Shown here piece by piece: positions 61,161 to 64,000 of a stretch of DNA of 64,000 bases. The notes under the pieces are model-generated. The model did no database searches. It saw only the letters and a program-made list of their open reading frames with translations, and was not told where the DNA came from. The DNA is from an uncultured Sphingomonadaceae bacterium (GTDB taxonomy: Bacteria > Pseudomonadota > Alphaproteobacteria > Sphingomonadales > Sphingomonadaceae): contig CANLQE010000003.1 of the NCBI GenBank assembly GCA_947493215.1, positions 1-64,000 of the forward strand. Reading direction: 5' to 3'. Every line of letters begins with the position of its first letter. Positions within the stretch are counted from its first letter, which is position 1. The position numbers and the translations under genes were made by a program.

Positions 61161-62783
61161 TTAGGCTGAAGCGAACCCAAACATCTTGCGCTGACCGGCC
61201 CAGTCTAACGGGATTTTGTTGATGCGCATGATCTTGCGTCCGGTGAGATCCGGTGGTTGTGTTCCATCGACAATTGCAGAGATAATATCAGGAGCCATGA
61301 AGCTTAATCTCACTAGCTGCTGCAAATGGCGCTGCTTATAGTGATTAACCATCGCTGAGGATATTCCTCGAACCAGAAGATCTTGGGCTGCAAAAGCATG
61401 AGCAATCAGTCTGAGCAACACTGGGTCGGGATCGCGTTTGATAGGTCCGTCATCCGGTGCAACTGCTAATCTCACCTCTGATCCTCGACTAACTAGTTTA
61501 GCTTCAATCGAAAGTTTGATTGGTTGATTCTGATTGGGAGGCGTAAACTGGATTTCGATTGTTCTGCTGTTTATGGAAACACTAGTTTTATAACCGAGTA
61601 ACAATGCTCGTTGATCACTGATAGACATTGCGGGCAGGTGGATTGAAGTTTGGCGATCCAGATCGATCTGAACTTCTAATTCTCGCGCATCATCAGTTTC
61701 TGCGCAGCTAAATGTCGCCAGTTGCTTAGCAATCGCATCGATAACCAGTAGCTCGATCTCGCCTGCGGGCATTCTCCATTTGGGAGATTTGTCTCCAGGT
61801 GATGCCCGTGAGACATAGTAGCGATAGCGCTTCGGCCCCTTCATGGCATGTGCTGGCGTCATCGGCTTGCCATCAGGGTCGCTAATCATACCCGTTAGCA
61901 AACTGGGGTTGCGACTTTTCTTGCCCAGCGCATTGTTGCGCCGGTTTTCGGTGAATATGGATTGAGCACGCTCAAAAAGCTCATCGGCAATGATCGATTG
62001 ATGCGCTCCATCATAGATTTTGTCTTTATGCTTTACTTTCCCGATATAAACAGGGTTCTGGAGAAGGTGGGTCAAAGTACCAGTCTTGAAATGGATGCCC
62101 CCTGCGACCCGACCAGTCTTACAAACGCGGGTTCTGGTCCGGATATCTTTTGCGGCTAGTTCATCCACCAACTGCGGAACCGATTTGAGCTCAGCATAAC
62201 GTTCAAAAACTAGTCGAACTGTTTCAGCTTCAGCGTCATTTACACGGAGCCGTCGCTCTTCGACATCATATCCGTAAGGAACACCGCCACCCATCCACAT
62301 GCCCTTCTTCTTGGATGCTGCAACTTTGTCGCGGATGCGTTCGCCGGTTACCTCGCGCTCAAATTGGGCGAAGGAGAGAAGCACGTTAAGTGTCAGCCTT
62401 CCCATACTGGTCGTGGTGTTGAAGGATTGGGTGACGCTGACGAAGCTCGCCTCGCTTTCATCCAGTATTTCTACAATTTTGGCGAAGTCTGCCAGTGCAC
62501 GAGTGAGCCGGTCTACTTTATAGACAACTATGATATCGACTTTGCCTGCTTTCACATCATTAAGTAGCTGCACAAGGGCAGGCCGCTGCATATTGCCGCC
62601 AGACCAGCCGCCATCGTCATAAAGCTCTGGAACTGCTTCCCAGCCTTCACTCGCTTGGCTCAATATATAGGCGGCGCAAGCTTCTCTCTGGGCATCGAGA
62701 CTGTTGAAGTCTTGTTCCAGGCCATCTTCGGTCGATTTACGAGTGTAAATGGCACATCGCTTGCGTTTGGCGCGCTCAACCAT
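61161..62783 (-). CDS. serine recombinase, module 2
   Basis: 540-aa paralogue of the recombinase at 29014, with the same resolvase domain (IYTRKS, catalytic Ser17), recombinase domain and GGVPYGYD hinge. The first 370 residues are almost the same in both; the C-terminal third is strongly diverged (insert around FSCAETDDARELEVQ). Start ATG 62783 overlaps the DUF2924 stop by eight bases. Probably the integrase of the element that carries the DUF5681 and methyltransferase genes behind it. Confidence 0.93.
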   Translation of the reverse strand: MVERAKRKRCAIYTRKSTEDGLEQDFNSLDAQREACAAYILSQASEGWEAVPELYDDGGWSGGNMQRPALVQLLNDVKAGKVDIIVVYKVDRLTRALADFAKIVEILDESEASFVSVTQSFNTTTSMGRLTLNVLLSFAQFEREVTGERIRDKVAASKKKGMWMGGGVPYGYDVEERRLRVNDAEAETVRLVFERYAELKSVPQLVDELAAKDIRTRTRVCKTGRVAGGIHFKTGTLTHLLQNPVYIGKVKHKDKIYDGAHQSIIADELFERAQSIFTENRRNNALGKKSRNPSLLTGMISDPDGKPMTPAHAMKGPKRYRYYVSRASPGDKSPKWRMPAGEIELLVIDAIAKQLATFSCAETDDARELEVQIDLDRQTSIHLPAMSISDQRALLLGYKTSVSINSRTIEIQFTPPNQNQPIKLSIEAKLVSRGSEVRLAVAPDDGPIKRDPDPVLLRLIAHAFAAQDLLVRGISSAMVNHYKQRHLQQLVRLSFMAPDIISAIVDGTQPPDLTGRKIMRINKIPLDWAGQRKMFGFASA

Positions 62784-63234
62784 TGGCAGCTACTCTGGGT
62801 TTATAGCCACTTCGCTTTTTCAAACCGAAGAAGCGAGGACCGGACCAATGCGCTCCAGTAATCTCTCGAGCGATGTGACTGAGGCTTGTATAACTTCGAC
62901 CTTCAAATTCAAAGCCGTTGTCGGAAACCAGCACATGATAGCTTTTGCCATTCCACGACCTGACCAGCCTTGTTCCCGTCTTCAGCGAGATCGCATGCAT
63001 GTGACCAGCTTTACCGGTTCGTTCGACGCGTTTGCGAAGCTGCCCGATCTCTCGTTTTGTGGCACCAGTCAGGCTGCCATGAACACGTTCCTGCAGCCGG
63101 TTTGCGATACCGCGCCGAAGCAGGTCCGGCCCGATATCAGGTGCGGGTGACTTGAACGTATCGCGCCAGGCAGACCGCAACTGGGCAGGAGTCATGGTCG
63201 CAAGTTCCTCCAATTGAGTGACGAGCGCAGTCAT
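62776..63234 (-). CDS. DUF2924 domain protein, module 2
   Basis: 152 aa, close paralogue of the protein at 30623, same length, with RSAWRDTFKSPAPDIGPD, TGTRLVRSWNGKSYHVLV and the end HWSGPRFFGLKKRSGY. Differences are scattered substitutions, most in the first 12 residues. Overlaps DUF3489 by four bases and the recombinase by eight. Confidence 0.91.
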   Translation of the reverse strand: MTALVTQLEELATMTPAQLRSAWRDTFKSPAPDIGPDLLRRGIANRLQERVHGSLTGATKREIGQLRKRVERTGKAGHMHAISLKTGTRLVRSWNGKSYHVLVSDNGFEFEGRSYTSLSHIAREITGAHWSGPRFFGLKKRSGYKPRVAANG

Positions 63235-63473
63235 GCCGCACCTTTGGTATCTTTGTCGCCTGGGCTTTGTGTGATGCGATAGGTTGTGCCATCTTCACTG
63301 CGCTGTTCTCGTGCTAGCATATAACCCTTCTTGCGTAGGCTTGTCAGGAAAGCGCGGATGCTGTGTTGCTGCCAGTTCGTTGTTTTGCAAATCTCGGAGA
63401 GAGTAGCACCTTTTGTTCGCGACAGCAGCGTAATGACTTTTGATGATTTGGTTTGTGGTTTTGTGTTCGCCAT
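63231..63473 (-). CDS. DUF3489 domain protein, module 2
   Basis: 80 aa, paralogue of 31078-31326: SSKVITLLSRTKGATLSEI, NWQQHSIRAFLTSLRKKGY, then a basic tail. First gene of the trio; the hairpin at 63492-63510 lies directly upstream of its start. Confidence 0.9.
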   Translation of the reverse strand: MANTKPQTKSSKVITLLSRTKGATLSEICKTTNWQQHSIRAFLTSLRKKGYMLAREQRSEDGTTYRITQSPGDKDTKGAA

Positions 63474-63491
63474 TTTTGGGTCTCCAGTTTG

Positions 63492-63510
63492 GCGCTGGAC
63501 CTTCCAGCGC
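63492..63510. promoter_or_regulatory. 8-bp inverted repeat upstream of DUF3489, module 2
   Basis: GCGCTGGA-CCT-TCCAGCGC, perfect arms, at the same distance from the DUF3489 start as 31345-31361 in module 1. Confidence 0.5.
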
Positions 63511-63584
63511 TTCCACTGACCCGAGCCGCGGATCGCTTGTGAGGCGGGCGGCTTGTCGCATCGATAGTTACGACACTAACGACA

Positions 63585-63667
63585 ATGCTCGAACAAACAC
63601 CGAAGTCCAGTGGCTTGTCTGCATATTTGAGAAAGCTGCATGTGGACTTCTAGCCAAAGTCGAGCAT
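63585..63667. promoter_or_regulatory. 83-bp nested dyad, module 2 (att-site or structured-RNA candidate)
   Basis: Outer arms ATGCTCGA (63585) and TCGAGCAT (63660), inner arms GAAGTCCA (63602) and TGGACTTC (63643), with 9-base gaps on both sides and a 33-base loop, exactly as in module 1, although the loop sequence differs at several places. Confidence 0.6.
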
Positions 63668-63677
63668 GGTTTGGCGC

Positions 63678-63893
63678 ATGGCAAACGATGACGAAATTGA
63701 TCCGGTAAAGGTACAAACGGGGTTGTTTGCACTGATAACCGCGCGGCTCGAAGATGCGCATGAATTTGCTGTCAAAGGGCAATCTGAGAACGCAAATGCC
63801 GAACAAGCGGCCGGTTACGTCGGCGACATCATATCAAATTTGGATGAAATTTATGTCCAACTGAATGCCATAGAGTTGATCAAAAATCTGTAA
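63678..63893 (+). CDS. small conserved module protein, copy 2
   Basis: 71 aa starting MANDDEIDPVKVQTGLFALI, paralogue of the protein at 31532. The first half is well conserved and the second (after AVKGQ) is more variable. Divergent from the recombinase operon. Function unknown. Confidence 0.75.
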   Translation: MANDDEIDPVKVQTGLFALITARLEDAHEFAVKGQSENANAEQAAGYVGDIISNLDEIYVQLNAIELIKNL

Positions 63894-63895
63894 CA

Positions 63896-63935
63896 CGTAA
63901 TGTCTGCTTTATCCCGAAAGCGGACACTAGAAATT
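63896..63935. repeat. dispersed intergenic dyad after module 2
   Basis: TAATGTCTGCTTT, a short loop and AAAGCGGACACT make a hairpin of the dispersed type seen at 17921 and 57065. It may mark the host sequence just outside the mobile module. The last 65 bases show nothing recognisable. Confidence 0.5.
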
Positions 63936-64000
63936 GACTGAAATGTCAATCCATACTCATATAGGCGTCGAGTGTCTGATGAAAATGCCGGATTCGGCTT

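Overview
The window looks like chromosomal DNA of an alphaproteobacterium, most likely a marine-type member of the Sphingomonadales (Sphingorhabdus/Parasphingorhabdus-like). This is inferred from the hisBHAF...hisE cluster, an alphaproteobacterial SspB, DUF2585, DUF547 and PEP-CTERM proteins, a GTTC-N7-GTTC LexA-type site before uvrA, and short intergenic dyads built on 'tgtctgcttt/aaagcggaca'. No rRNA or CRISPR array was seen. One tRNA (Phe, GAA) is present.

Region 1 (1-28.2 kb) is ordinary core genome: DUF547 protein, MFS permeases, dodecin, uvrA with a probable SOS box, a serine hydrolase, a membrane sulfatase-fold enzyme, gmk, an AI-2E family permease, a polymer-forming membrane protein, fumC, sspB, hisB-hisH-hisA-hisF, two PEP-CTERM genes lying between hisF and hisE, a HIT protein, an NSS sodium symporter and yacG. 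Decayed genes also occur (an OmpW-family relic at 18.1 kb and a frameshifted small gene behind gmk).

Region 2 (28.3-31.75 kb) starts at tRNA-Phe. Behind it lie a degenerate copy of the tRNA 3' end, two copies of an 80-bp repeat and a module of serine recombinase, DUF2924 and DUF3489 genes, with a divergent 72-aa gene and a conserved 83-bp nested dyad between them. The same module, with the same dyad geometry, recurs in the same orientation at 60.95-63.9 kb. The two direct copies bracket about 29 kb of accessory DNA.

Region 3 (31.9-39.6 kb) is a defence-like cluster: a 587-aa protein with a nuclease-like acidic/Lys motif, divergent from a DUF2235 serine-hydrolase-fold protein, then a DUF4297 (Cap4-like) nuclease translationally coupled to a Ski2-like helicase and followed by a small DCL/DUF3223 protein. 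The nuclease-helicase pair recalls Hachiman (HamA-HamB), but the nuclease is larger and of a different family; it is the best candidate here for a little-described system.

Region 4 (40-57 kb) is an accessory metabolic and regulatory zone: nitronate monooxygenase, tautomerases, NTF2-like proteins, glutathione S-transferases, two crotonases (one with a Tat-like leader), alpha/beta hydrolase, thioesterase, GFA, AhpD-like, glyoxalase-like and DJ-1/PfpI proteins. Each group has a nearby HxlR or TetR regulator with visible palindromes. One HxlR protein is a tandem two-domain fusion. Relics of an IS1182-like transposase and a cytochrome b561 show turnover.

Region 5 (57.1-64 kb) has a C-protein-like XRE regulator with a GACTATAGTC double operator, a PH-domain protein, a secreted protein, then DUF5681 and a ParB-N6/N4 DNA methyltransferase leading into the second recombinase module.
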